64,000 nucleotides of DNA, taken from contig NZ_JPWF01000006.1 in the NCBI RefSeq assembly GCF_003326675.1, positions 248,001 to 312,000 of the forward strand, in the 5' to 3' direction. Shown in pieces: positions 47,216 through 55,016 of this stretch (its first letter is position 1; each line of letters opens with the position of its first letter). Made by a program: the position numbers and the translations under genes. The notes beneath the pieces were generated by a model. That model saw only the letters and a program-made list of their open reading frames with translations. It did no database searches and was not told the origin of the DNA. Source of the stretch: Thalassospira profundimaris. Its GTDB lineage: Bacteria; Pseudomonadota; Alphaproteobacteria; Rhodospirillales; Thalassospiraceae.

Positions 47216-48268
47216 ATGGGCCAGCAACCGGCACCCAGAAGCAAGATACTTGAAAAATCGGTTTTCTCGCTTGATGAGCTTCCGACCGGGCAACAGTTTG
47301 AAGTCTGGAAAGACAGTATCAATTGCGTCTATGCCGTCGATACCAGCAGCCAGAACCGCAAGGACGGATTTAAGGCCAACCTGAATTCATGGTGCCACAA
47401 GGACATGGTGATGGTGCAGGCGCAAAGCCAGTCCCAGCAATTTGTCCGATCCGCCCAGATGGCAGGCCGTGATGGCCTTGATCATTACAATGTGCAGCTT
47501 TTTACCAGCGGACATGTCGCCGCCGAAAAAGGGCTGGGCGGTGATACCATTCGACATGGCGGGTTGCTTTTACTTGATCTGGCGCAGCCGACAGAGGCGC
47601 AAACCAGTTCCTTTAATTCCTTGCATCTGTTCTTGCCGCGCCGGCTTATGGAAGATCAGCTGACCAATCCTGATGACCATAATTTGCGCTTTATGTCAGA
47701 GCGTGATCCGCTGGTGCGGATGGTTCATGACCAGATTTTATCCCTGCATCATCATATTGATTTGCTTAATGATGAACAGATTGCGGTTGTGCAGCAGTCG
47801 ATTGTCATGATGCTGGTGGCCTGCATGAACGGGGTGTCGGGCGAGAATGGCGAAAGCAATGCCATCCGCATGGACCTTGATAAGCTGGTCAGGGCGCGGC
47901 GCTATTTCCGGCAAAACATGTTATCGGCCGATTTGACGCCGCAACTGGCAGCATCCGATCTTGGCATGTCGCGCAGCCATCTTTATCAGCTGTTTGCGCA
48001 ATATGGCGGGGTGAACCAGTATCTGCGCGATATGCGGTTGCGCCACGGGCTTAAATTGTTAAGTGATCCGGCCAAACGCAGCAGTTCGATCTATGACATT
48101 GCCCTTGAATGCGGCTATGCGACCGATGCCGGGTTTATTCGGGCCTTTCGCAATCGCTATGAGGTTACGCCGGGTGATGTGCGGGCAGGCGTCGCCCCGC
48201 GAACGAGCGGACCGGAAAGCGGGCCAATTGATCATCGTTATGAAAACTGGATCCATGGCCTGAGTTGA
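47216..48268 (+). CDS. AraC-family transcriptional regulator
   Basis: Regulator of 350 residues. The C-terminal double HTH is ADLTPQLAASDLGMSRSHLY and SSSIYDIALECGYATDAGFI, with the ending RNRYEVTPGDVRAG. The N-terminal 200 residues match the AraC-binding-like domain of the FeaR/NphR group (SLDELPTGQQFEVWKDSINC, HVAAEKGLGGDTIRHGGLLL). ATG 47216 follows AGGACG; a longer TTG start at 47189 is less likely. It is divergent from the dioxygenase gene, which it may control. Confidence 0.9.
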   Translation: MGQQPAPRSKILEKSVFSLDELPTGQQFEVWKDSINCVYAVDTSSQNRKDGFKANLNSWCHKDMVMVQAQSQSQQFVRSAQMAGRDGLDHYNVQLFTSGHVAAEKGLGGDTIRHGGLLLLDLAQPTEAQTSSFNSLHLFLPRRLMEDQLTNPDDHNLRFMSERDPLVRMVHDQILSLHHHIDLLNDEQIAVVQQSIVMMLVACMNGVSGENGESNAIRMDLDKLVRARRYFRQNMLSADLTPQLAASDLGMSRSHLYQLFAQYGGVNQYLRDMRLRHGLKLLSDPAKRSSSIYDIALECGYATDAGFIRAFRNRYEVTPGDVRAGVAPRTSGPESGPIDHRYENWIHGLS

Positions 48269-48303
48269 TGCCAAATTGCCCGGCCCGGCCCGGACTGGTT
48301 CTG

Positions 48304-48867
48304 TCAGGCCAGGGCGGACAGGACGGCGGTGCTGTCTGTCAGTTGGCAATATTCCGACGCCAGAACCGCGGCGTAGAGATCAAAAACATCCTGTGCCGGG
48401 AAAGTCCGGCCGTTGGCATCGGTGACATCAATTGCCGTGGTCGCATCAAGCGGCAACCAGTTTTCAAATCCCAGACAATGGGCCATGCGGATGGTGACAT
48501 CCAGCGAGTTATGGATCACAACCCCGGTAAAGATCAGGCGTTTGATGCCGTGGTCACGCAGATGTTGTTCAAGGGGCGTTCCGACAAAGGCGCAGTTTTG
48601 CTGCTTGGCAATCACGGTTTCGCCATCACGCGGTGTGACCTCGTCCTTGAACGGTTGTCCGGGGCCATTGACATAGAAGCTTGAGGCCGGATTGGCGTCT
48701 TCGTGGCGGATATGAATGACCGGAAGATTTTCCGACCGAAAGGCCGCCAGCAGTTTGGCAATCACATCGGCATAACCGGGATTGTTTTTGGCATTCCAGC
48801 GCGGATGATCCATCGCCTTTTGCACATCAAGAACGATCAATGCCGAAGAAGTGTCAAGCAGGGACAT
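48304..48867 (-). CDS. Isochorismatase-like hydrolase with Ser at the nucleophile position
   Basis: Protein of 187 residues in the isochorismatase-like/cysteine-hydrolase superfamily. Asp14 is in LIVLDVQKAMD. A lysine comes before QQNCAFVGTPLEQHLR. The motif usually GVxTxxCVxxT reads FTGVVIHNSLDVTIRMA, with Ser for the nucleophile Cys. Such Ser forms exist as a subgroup. Natural substrates are amides or vinyl ethers. It faces the AraC gene tail to tail. Confidence 0.85.
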   Translation of the reverse strand: MSLLDTSSALIVLDVQKAMDHPRWNAKNNPGYADVIAKLLAAFRSENLPVIHIRHEDANPASSFYVNGPGQPFKDEVTPRDGETVIAKQQNCAFVGTPLEQHLRDHGIKRLIFTGVVIHNSLDVTIRMAHCLGFENWLPLDATTAIDVTDANGRTFPAQDVFDLYAAVLASEYCQLTDSTAVLSALA

Positions 48868-49161
48868 GACAGCAGTACCTTATGGTCACGGTTTCATCAT
48901 TCCGTAGCCTGCAATTTCCAGCTTTGTTTTTCAAGAAAAGCCTGTATCGCACGGATTATACCGAAAATTGCCAACTTGTTGATTTGGAGGAGTTTTTATT
49001 GAGATTGAGACTTAGTATCGATTCTTGACCAAAATCAAGGATGCCCCCGATGGGGCCCTATATCTCCTGTTTATGAAAATGATTCGCAAAACCAGTTGCA
49101 TTTGATTGGGCGTATTTGTGCCAGTCAATTTGGTCACTGATCACGGGAATGGGAATTTGAT
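48868..49161. other. Promoter region of 294 bases ahead of the TonB-like/ABC/NnrS unit
   Basis: No gene seen. It holds an FNR/NnrR-type box (listed separately), a TATATC that could be the -10 element at 49059-49064, and a weak AT-rich stretch near 49073-49090 (GAAAATGATTCGC) that partly resembles half of a Fur box. That likeness is too weak to call. Confidence 0.6.
49025..49038 (+). promoter_or_regulatory. FNR/NnrR/Dnr-type regulator box
   Basis: TTGAC-CAAA-ATCAA matches the CRP/FNR-superfamily consensus TTGAT-N4-ATCAA with one change, and flanking C and G extend the dyad to CTTGA...TCAAG. With -10 TATATC at 49059-49064 the start of transcription would be near 49071-49073, placing the centre of the box at about -40 to -41.5, the class II activation position of FNR-type regulators. 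Confidence 0.72.
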
Positions 49162-51087
49162 ATGAGGCTCATGAAACGTTTGTCCGGGGGGACTGCCCTT
49201 GTTCTGGGGTGTGTATTCTGGATGACGCTGTCCGAGGGCGTTGTTGCACAGGAATTATTTGTTGATCCGCAGGAGGTGCAACGCCATGCCAAAGGTGGGC
49301 CGCCGAAACTGGTAACACCGGAAACATTGTTGAAGTCGGACCCGATGCATCAGTTCCGCCATGGTGTACTGGAAAAATCCGAAGGGGTTGAAGACAGTGT
49401 GCTGGACGCAAAGCGCCCGGTGAAGATAACGACCCGTTTTGACGGGGCCGGGGATACAAAAACCTATGCCGGGCAAGCTGCCATCAAAGGGGCCCAGGGA
49501 TTTGCCATGGGAGGGTATCGATTGGAAGATTCCGGCACTTATGCAAGTGGTGATGGTGAACAGGTTAATGCCGGGTATCGCCGTGAGGTGCGTCAGTTTG
49601 TCACCGGGTGGACACCTTCGCCGTTGGCATCGCTGAAACTTGTCGGGATCCAGGATGATATTACCGATGAGAAACAACCCCATCATGGTCTGGATTTGCT
49701 TGAAACAGATCGCAAGGTTGGTCGGGGTATCCTTGAAACACACGATATTTTTGGCACAGGCGTTGATTTTAAAGCCGGTTTAAAAGTGATTGATCTGGAT
49801 CGTCGTGCGGACAATTACAGCCTGCGCAGCAACAGCGGCCAGAAAATGCGGGTTGCGATTGATCGCCGGATTTGGGAAGGGCAGGGCAAGGCATCGTTTG
49901 AGAAGGAGGGCTGGGAAAATGTCCTGACATTTACCGGAACGCACGATAACCATGTCGCAAGGCGCTATAACGTCACAAATGGCGACAAAGTCAATTCCGT
50001 CCGAATCCCGGATGTTGATCGCGACACGCTGGCGCTTAATCTTGATACGGGAAAAAGTTTTGGCTCGGAGCAGGATCAGACCCTGAAGGCCGGCATTCGG
50101 TTTGAACGGGTCACTACAGCACCGGGGGCCGCTGACGAGGTGCCCGATGGCGGGCCAAACCCAGCATTGTTCAATATCAGCCCGAGAACCCTTTATAGCA
50201 GCTATTACGGAACCACCGACCTTGAGGCCACGGATCATAATCTGAGCGGGCGTTTGCGTTACGAGCAACTTGTTCATCCCGCCGGTCTTACGGTTTATGG
50301 AGACGCATCACGAATTGTACGATCAGCGGATAATATCGAGAAATACCATGCCGTAACCGGTGCTACGACATCGCGCTGGATCGGGAACCCACAGCTTTCA
50401 GCGGAAAAACATCACAAGTTCGAACTTGGCGCGGTCTTTGAAGACGATGCCTATCTTGACTATCAACGCAAGAAGCCGGGGGCCGGGCTGTTCCAATCCC
50501 TACGCCTGAGTGGATCGGTCTATTACGACCAGATTAATGACTTTATTACCCTTGATCGGGCGCGTGGACAAAGCGGGGTCCTGTTAAGCGACGGGGCCTA
50601 TGTTTTTCGCAATGTTGATGCGAACTGGATGGCGGCAACCGCCGACCTGCAATGGAATGCGACACGTAATCTGTCGGGCCAGATGAATATGGTCTGGCAG
50701 CGGGCCGAAAACACAACGGACAATCGGGCTGTCTATCAGGTGGCCCCGCTTGAAGCCAATTTTCTCGTCGACTATCACGAAAATCTCAGCAGCCTTGGAA
50801 CGTGGAATGTCGGTTCCCGGTTGCGTCTGGTGGCTGATCAGAACCGTCTTGATGATGACAGCAATAGGGGGAGTGGCTTTGACGAGCATACCGGTGGGTT
50901 TGGTGTGCTGGATCTTTACGCCGGAATGCAGGTTTACGACCGGGTGTCCCTGAGCGCGGGGATCGACAACCTGTTTGACCGTGATTACCGCGAATACATT
51001 AAAGGCAATCACGTCGAAAACCCAGGAAAATCAACGATCTATGCGCCGGGGCGGGCCATCTGGATACGCCTGTCGGGTAATTTCTAG
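49162..51087 (+). CDS. TonB-receptor-like outer-membrane barrel lacking a recognisable plug
   Basis: Protein of 641 residues with a signal peptide to about residue 30. The C-terminal two thirds are TonB-receptor barrel: NLFDRDYREYIKGN and the ending YAPGRAIWIRLSGNF, in the style of copper receptors NosA/OprC. Between the signal and the first barrel strands (RPVKITTRFDGAGDTKTY, about residue 80) there are only about 50 residues. I find none of the plug marks (an RG motif, a DGxP motif, IEVxxGP). Receptors of this kind are usually 680-720 residues. ATG 49162 has GGGAA seven bases upstream. It heads a unit with an ABC importer and NnrS. The ligand may be a metal or metal chelate (inference). Confidence 0.75.
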   Translation: MRLMKRLSGGTALVLGCVFWMTLSEGVVAQELFVDPQEVQRHAKGGPPKLVTPETLLKSDPMHQFRHGVLEKSEGVEDSVLDAKRPVKITTRFDGAGDTKTYAGQAAIKGAQGFAMGGYRLEDSGTYASGDGEQVNAGYRREVRQFVTGWTPSPLASLKLVGIQDDITDEKQPHHGLDLLETDRKVGRGILETHDIFGTGVDFKAGLKVIDLDRRADNYSLRSNSGQKMRVAIDRRIWEGQGKASFEKEGWENVLTFTGTHDNHVARRYNVTNGDKVNSVRIPDVDRDTLALNLDTGKSFGSEQDQTLKAGIRFERVTTAPGAADEVPDGGPNPALFNISPRTLYSSYYGTTDLEATDHNLSGRLRYEQLVHPAGLTVYGDASRIVRSADNIEKYHAVTGATTSRWIGNPQLSAEKHHKFELGAVFEDDAYLDYQRKKPGAGLFQSLRLSGSVYYDQINDFITLDRARGQSGVLLSDGAYVFRNVDANWMAATADLQWNATRNLSGQMNMVWQRAENTTDNRAVYQVAPLEANFLVDYHENLSSLGTWNVGSRLRLVADQNRLDDDSNRGSGFDEHTGGFGVLDLYAGMQVYDRVSLSAGIDNLFDRDYREYIKGNHVENPGKSTIYAPGRAIWIRLSGNF

Positions 51088-51126
51088 TGCGGCACGAATG
51101 TTTGATGCTGTTTTAAGGAGATAAAA

Positions 51127-52137
51127 ATGTTCAATGCCAAAAATCTTGATCGACGGAATTTCTTGGCTGGCGTAGCTGCCAGCGGTGCGATTGCATTGTC
51201 TTCGCGTTCTGTTCTTGCCGGGGCACTGAAAACGGGGGATGCGGTTGGCATTTGGGGGCCGCCGGTCGGCCCGTCGATTGCACTGGCACATTTGACGGAA
51301 AGCAGTGCGATACAAGACGCGGCACCGGGGTCGGTTTTTCGGGTCTGGCGGACACCCGATCAAATGCGGGCCGGGGTTGTTTCAGGTGAAATGGAAATCA
51401 CGATTGTGCCGACCTATACCGGGGCGAACCTGTTTAATCGCGGATTGCCGGTCAAGATGGCGAATGTGATGACCTGGGGCCTGCTTTATATGATGAGCAC
51501 GGATCGAGCCGTAACATCACTTTCCGATATTGGCGGAAAAACGATTGTCATGCCGTTTCGCAATGATATGCCCGATCTTGTGTTTCGCCATATTCTCAGC
51601 GCCAACGGGATATCGGCAGATAAGGATATTGAGATTGTTTACACGGCAACCCCGCTTGAAGCAGTGCAATATTTGTTATCGGGGCGGGTTGATACCGCGA
51701 TTTTGCCGGAACCGCTTGCCACAGCATCTATTCTTAAGGGGCTTGGCGCATCTGTCAGTGTAGATCGGGTTTTGAGCCTTCAGGACGAATGGGGACGGGC
51801 GACCGGGCGGGCACCGTTTATTCCGCAGGCCGGTGCCGTGGTCAGTGACGGCCTTTTGGCGCGCAAGCCTGATTTTGTGACGGCATTCAACATACAGGCA
51901 GCACAGTCGACCGACTGGGTGAACAACAATCCGGCAAGTGCCGGGCGACTGGCACAGGATTATCTGGAGATTGGTGGGCCAGTAATCGAGAAATCCATTC
52001 CCTACTCCAATTTGCGGATGGTTTCGGCCGGAGATGCGCGCGCAGATCTTGAATTTTTCTTTGAAACGCTGGCGCAGCAATCACCCGATATCATCGGCGG
52101 TAAATTACCCGCAGATGAATTTTACCTTTCGCTTTGA
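51127..52137 (+). CDS. ABC transporter substrate-binding protein, NMT1/SsuA-like
   Basis: Periplasmic binding protein of 336 residues. The signal has a twin-arginine motif (LDRRNFLAGVAASGAIALSS) ending near SVLAG, so export of a folded, perhaps ligand- or cofactor-bound, form is likely. The fold is the nitrate/sulfonate/taurine/thiamin-precursor group (MEITIVPTYTGANLFNRGLP, DIGGKTIVMPFRNDMPDLVF, YLLSGRVDTAILPEPLATAS). The substrate is not predictable. AAGGAG lies eight bases ahead of the ATG. It is part of the unit with the barrel, permease, ATPase and NnrS. Confidence 0.9.
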   Translation: MFNAKNLDRRNFLAGVAASGAIALSSRSVLAGALKTGDAVGIWGPPVGPSIALAHLTESSAIQDAAPGSVFRVWRTPDQMRAGVVSGEMEITIVPTYTGANLFNRGLPVKMANVMTWGLLYMMSTDRAVTSLSDIGGKTIVMPFRNDMPDLVFRHILSANGISADKDIEIVYTATPLEAVQYLLSGRVDTAILPEPLATASILKGLGASVSVDRVLSLQDEWGRATGRAPFIPQAGAVVSDGLLARKPDFVTAFNIQAAQSTDWVNNNPASAGRLAQDYLEIGGPVIEKSIPYSNLRMVSAGDARADLEFFFETLAQQSPDIIGGKLPADEFYLSL

Positions 52138-52158
52138 CCAGAGGCAGGAAAAGGCGTG

Positions 52159-52971
52159 ATGGGCGTTGTAAAAGACATTGCTGTTTATTTCTGGAGTGTC
52201 TGGGGGGCGCTGGTTGGTCTTTTCCTGTTTGTTGCGCTTTGGGAAGCCGGGCATGCTGTGTATGGCGATTTTATCCTGCCAGCCCCGGCTGATGCTCTGG
52301 CGCGGTTTGGGGATTTTGTGCACGACGGATCGGCGGTATCGGCGGCATCCGATACGGCCATTCGCGCAATTGGCGGATTTGCGGTTTCCGGGCTGATTGG
52401 CAGTCTGGTCGGGGTCATGGCCGGGTTGTCGATAACAGCCGCCCGGGCAGTGCGCCCGGTGGTGACGGTATTGCTTGGTATTCCGCCAATTGCATGGATT
52501 GTGCTGGCGTTGCTGTGGTTCGGGCCGACCGGCATGACACCGATGTTTACGGTTATTGTCACCAGCATTCCGATTACCTTTGCCGGGGCGGTGGAGGGCA
52601 CACGTACCCTAGACCGCGACCTTGAGGATATGGCGCGTATTTTTCGTGCTACCCGGTTACGCATTTTTGTTGATGTGCATCTTCCTCATATCCTGTCCTA
52701 TCTGTTTCCTGCCTGGATTACGGCACTTGGCATGGCTTGGAAGGTTGCGGTGATGGCCGAACTTCTGGCGACCTCGGACGGGATTGGCGCCAGAATGGCA
52801 ACCGCGCGGGTCAATCTTGACATGGCTGCGACGATGGCGTGGATTGTTGCGACTGTCGGATTGTTGCTGATGGTCGAATATCTTGTCCTGGAGCCACTTA
52901 AACGGCGTACGGAAACATGGCGTCAGCGTCCTGCCGGACACGGGAATTCCAGTCAGATGCGGAGGATGTGA
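52159..52971 (+). CDS. ABC transporter permease, SsuC/TauC-like
   Basis: Inner-membrane permease of 270 residues with about six membrane segments. GTG 52156 and ATG 52159 are adjacent; the ATG is spaced better from AGGAAAAGG. Marks are [34 protein letters not shown] and the EAA-like loop [21 protein letters not shown]. The stop TGA overlaps the start of the ATPase gene. Confidence 0.92.
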   Translation: MGVVKDIAVYFWSVWGALVGLFLFVALWEAGHAVYGDFILPAPADALARFGDFVHDGSAVSAASDTAIRAIGGFAVSGLIGSLVGVMAGLSITAARAVRPVVTVLLGIPPIAWIVLALLWFGPTGMTPMFTVIVTSIPITFAGAVEGTRTLDRDLEDMARIFRATRLRIFVDVHLPHILSYLFPAWITALGMAWKVAVMAELLATSDGIGARMATARVNLDMAATMAWIVATVGLLLMVEYLVLEPLKRRTETWRQRPAGHGNSSQMRRM

Positions 52972-53711
52972 TGCTGGCGTGGAAATCCGTTTCGATCAGT
53001 CGAATGGGGCAGGAAATATTTTCTGATATCTCGCTGGAGATCGGGCAGGGCAAGATTGTTTCTCTGGTTGGGCCGTCGGGCTGTGGCAAGACGACATTGT
53101 TGATGATTGCGGCGGGATTGATGGATGCGGATAGCGGCAGTCTTGAATGTGGCTTTCGTAATCCGGGAATGGTGTTTCAGGAACCGCGTTTGTTGCCGTG
53201 GAAGCGTGCGGGGGACAACATGGCATTTGGTCTTGTTGCCCGGGGGCAGAAAAGCATCGATTTTCGCTGCCGGATTGAGGCATTGGCCGCCACGCTTGGC
53301 CTTGATCGGCGTGATCTGGACAAGTATCCACATGAACTGAGTGGCGGGATGCGTCAGCGTGTTGCCCTTGGTCGCGCCCTGGTGATTGAGCCGGATTTGC
53401 TGTTGCTTGACGAGCCGTTCAGCGCGCTTGATATCGGCTTGCGCCAGGAATTGCAGGATTTACTGGTGCGCCAGATTTCAGAGCGTGGATTGACGGCGGT
53501 GTTTATTACCCATGATTTGGTCGAAGCAGCCCGGATCAGTGACGTCATTGTTGTTATGGACCGGCATCCGCGCGGGATTGTTTATCAACACGCGATGCCC
53601 GGTATACCTGGTTGCCGTCCAGAACGAGACATTTTTAGCGCGGTTGGTGATTTGCTGGCTGTGCCGGTGGTGGCGCGGGCATTCCGGGCACAGGATATAG
53701 AGAAACTTTGA
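52971..53711 (+). CDS. ABC transporter ATP-binding protein, SsuB/TauB-like
   Basis: ATPase of 246 residues. Walker A is GPSGCGKTT, the Q-loop is [13 protein letters not shown], the signature is LSGGMRQR, Walker B is [12 protein letters not shown] and the H-loop is [16 protein letters not shown] 52971 overlaps the permease stop and has GGAGG upstream; the longer frame from 52917 reads into the permease gene. Its stop overlaps the nnrS start. Confidence 0.93.
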   Translation: MLAWKSVSISRMGQEIFSDISLEIGQGKIVSLVGPSGCGKTTLLMIAAGLMDADSGSLECGFRNPGMVFQEPRLLPWKRAGDNMAFGLVARGQKSIDFRCRIEALAATLGLDRRDLDKYPHELSGGMRQRVALGRALVIEPDLLLLDEPFSALDIGLRQELQDLLVRQISERGLTAVFITHDLVEAARISDVIVVMDRHPRGIVYQHAMPGIPGCRPERDIFSAVGDLLAVPVVARAFRAQDIEKL

Positions 53712-54910
53712 TGGATCGCTTTTATCAGCATCCCGTTTGGGCTTATGCATTCAGGCCCTTCTTTCTTCTGGCAGCAGGTTACGCCATTGCGATCATTCCG
53801 GTCTGGGTCTTTGTTTTGTTTAGTGGTGCGGATCCGTTGCCCTTGACGTCACCGGGGCTTTGGCATGGGCATGAATTGATTTACGGTTTTATGGTGGCAG
53901 CCCTTGCCGGATTTATCCTGACAGCATTGCCAAGCTGGACGTCATCGGCGCCGCTTTGCGGACGGGGACTGGTTTGGCTTGTTGCGTTGTGGCTGGCCGG
54001 GCGTGGTGTGATGATGTTTGCCGCCATACTGCCAATTACCTTGGTGGCACTTGTTAATCTTGCGTTTTTACCGGTGCTTTTGTGGCTTGTGGCGCGGGCG
54101 ATGATTGCTGCACGGATTTACCGCCATGCCGGATTTGTTTGGGTTATTGCGGGATTGTTTCTGGCGCAGGTTCTGTTTTTTGCCGGTGTTTCTTTCGAGG
54201 GGGAGTTTCATGGTGGTGCCGCATGGGACGGAATTGGCCTGAGATCAGCTGTTTTGTTGATGGTGGTGTTGATTGTGTTGTCAACGACGCGCATTGCGAT
54301 GGTTGTGGTTAATTTCGCCTTGGAAGAAGACGGATGTGATCCGATCTTTCGCCCGACACCGCCGCGCCGGAATTTGGCAAACTTTGTGGTGTTGCTTTAT
54401 CTGTTGGTTGATGGAGTTTCCCCCGGCCACGCGGTTGGGGGATGGATCGCCCTTGCCGCCGCAGCAGCCCAGCTCGACGTCATGAGCGATTTTCACATCG
54501 GGCGCGTTTTGCGCCGTCCCTATGTTTTGGGGCTTTATCTGGGACATGGCTGGATTGCGGCTGGTTTTGCCGGGATCGGGATATCGTCAATTTGGGGAAT
54601 AGGTCTTGGGAGCGATTTTCTGCATGGATTGGGGATTGGTGCCGCGGGAATCGCGATCCTGACCGTTATGGGAATTGCCGGTCTGCGCCATAGCGGACGT
54701 GCATTGCAGTTTTCGACAGGACTTTATGGCGCGCTTATCCTGATCAATCTTTCGGCGGTGCTGCGGGTAGGGGGAAGCTATGTCGACGTGATCCCCTATG
54801 ACGTAATGATCGGTACGGCATCGGTTTTGTGGGTTCTGAGTTTTGTTCTTTATCTTGTGGTGTTTGTGCCGAAGCTTTTGTCTGTGCGTGCGGATGGCAA
54901 ACCGGGATAA
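53711..54910 (+). CDS. nnrS: NnrS-family heme/copper membrane protein
   Basis: Inner-membrane protein of 399 residues with about 12 hydrophobic segments. Typical NnrS marks are AYAFRPFFLLAAGYA, LWHGHELIYGFMVAALAGF, DFLHGLGIGAAGIAILTVMG and IAGLRHSGRALQ, including the conserved histidines that bind heme. In Rhodobacter and Vibrio, NnrS is induced by nitric oxide through NnrR/NsrR and eases nitrosative stress. Start ATG overlaps the ATPase stop, so it belongs to the ABC unit, and the FNR/NnrR-type box upstream of the unit fits. Confidence 0.9.
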   Translation: MDRFYQHPVWAYAFRPFFLLAAGYAIAIIPVWVFVLFSGADPLPLTSPGLWHGHELIYGFMVAALAGFILTALPSWTSSAPLCGRGLVWLVALWLAGRGVMMFAAILPITLVALVNLAFLPVLLWLVARAMIAARIYRHAGFVWVIAGLFLAQVLFFAGVSFEGEFHGGAAWDGIGLRSAVLLMVVLIVLSTTRIAMVVVNFALEEDGCDPIFRPTPPRRNLANFVVLLYLLVDGVSPGHAVGGWIALAAAAAQLDVMSDFHIGRVLRRPYVLGLYLGHGWIAAGFAGIGISSIWGIGLGSDFLHGLGIGAAGIAILTVMGIAGLRHSGRALQFSTGLYGALILINLSAVLRVGGSYVDVIPYDVMIGTASVLWVLSFVLYLVVFVPKLLSVRADGKPG

Positions 54911-54951
54911 GCGCAGTAGCCAAAGCGTGATGCAATGATAGCCTGAAAACA

Positions 54952-54981
54952 AAAACGGCCGGGGAAATCCCCGGCCGTTTT
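54952..54981. terminator. Bidirectional intrinsic terminator
   Basis: AAAACGGCCGGGG (54952-54964) pairs exactly with CCCCGGCCGTTTT (54969-54981) over a 4-base loop. It serves both nnrS and the convergent nrdJ. Its arms are identical to those of the terminator at 12901-12933. Confidence 0.93.
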
Positions 54982-55016
54982 GCTGATCAGATCAGAAGTC
55001 GTTCGGGCCGTAACCC

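Noticed and set aside
49073-49095. Fur box upstream of the TonB-like gene
   Set aside because: Only about half of the 19-base consensus can be aligned, and the region is AT-rich enough to give that by chance.
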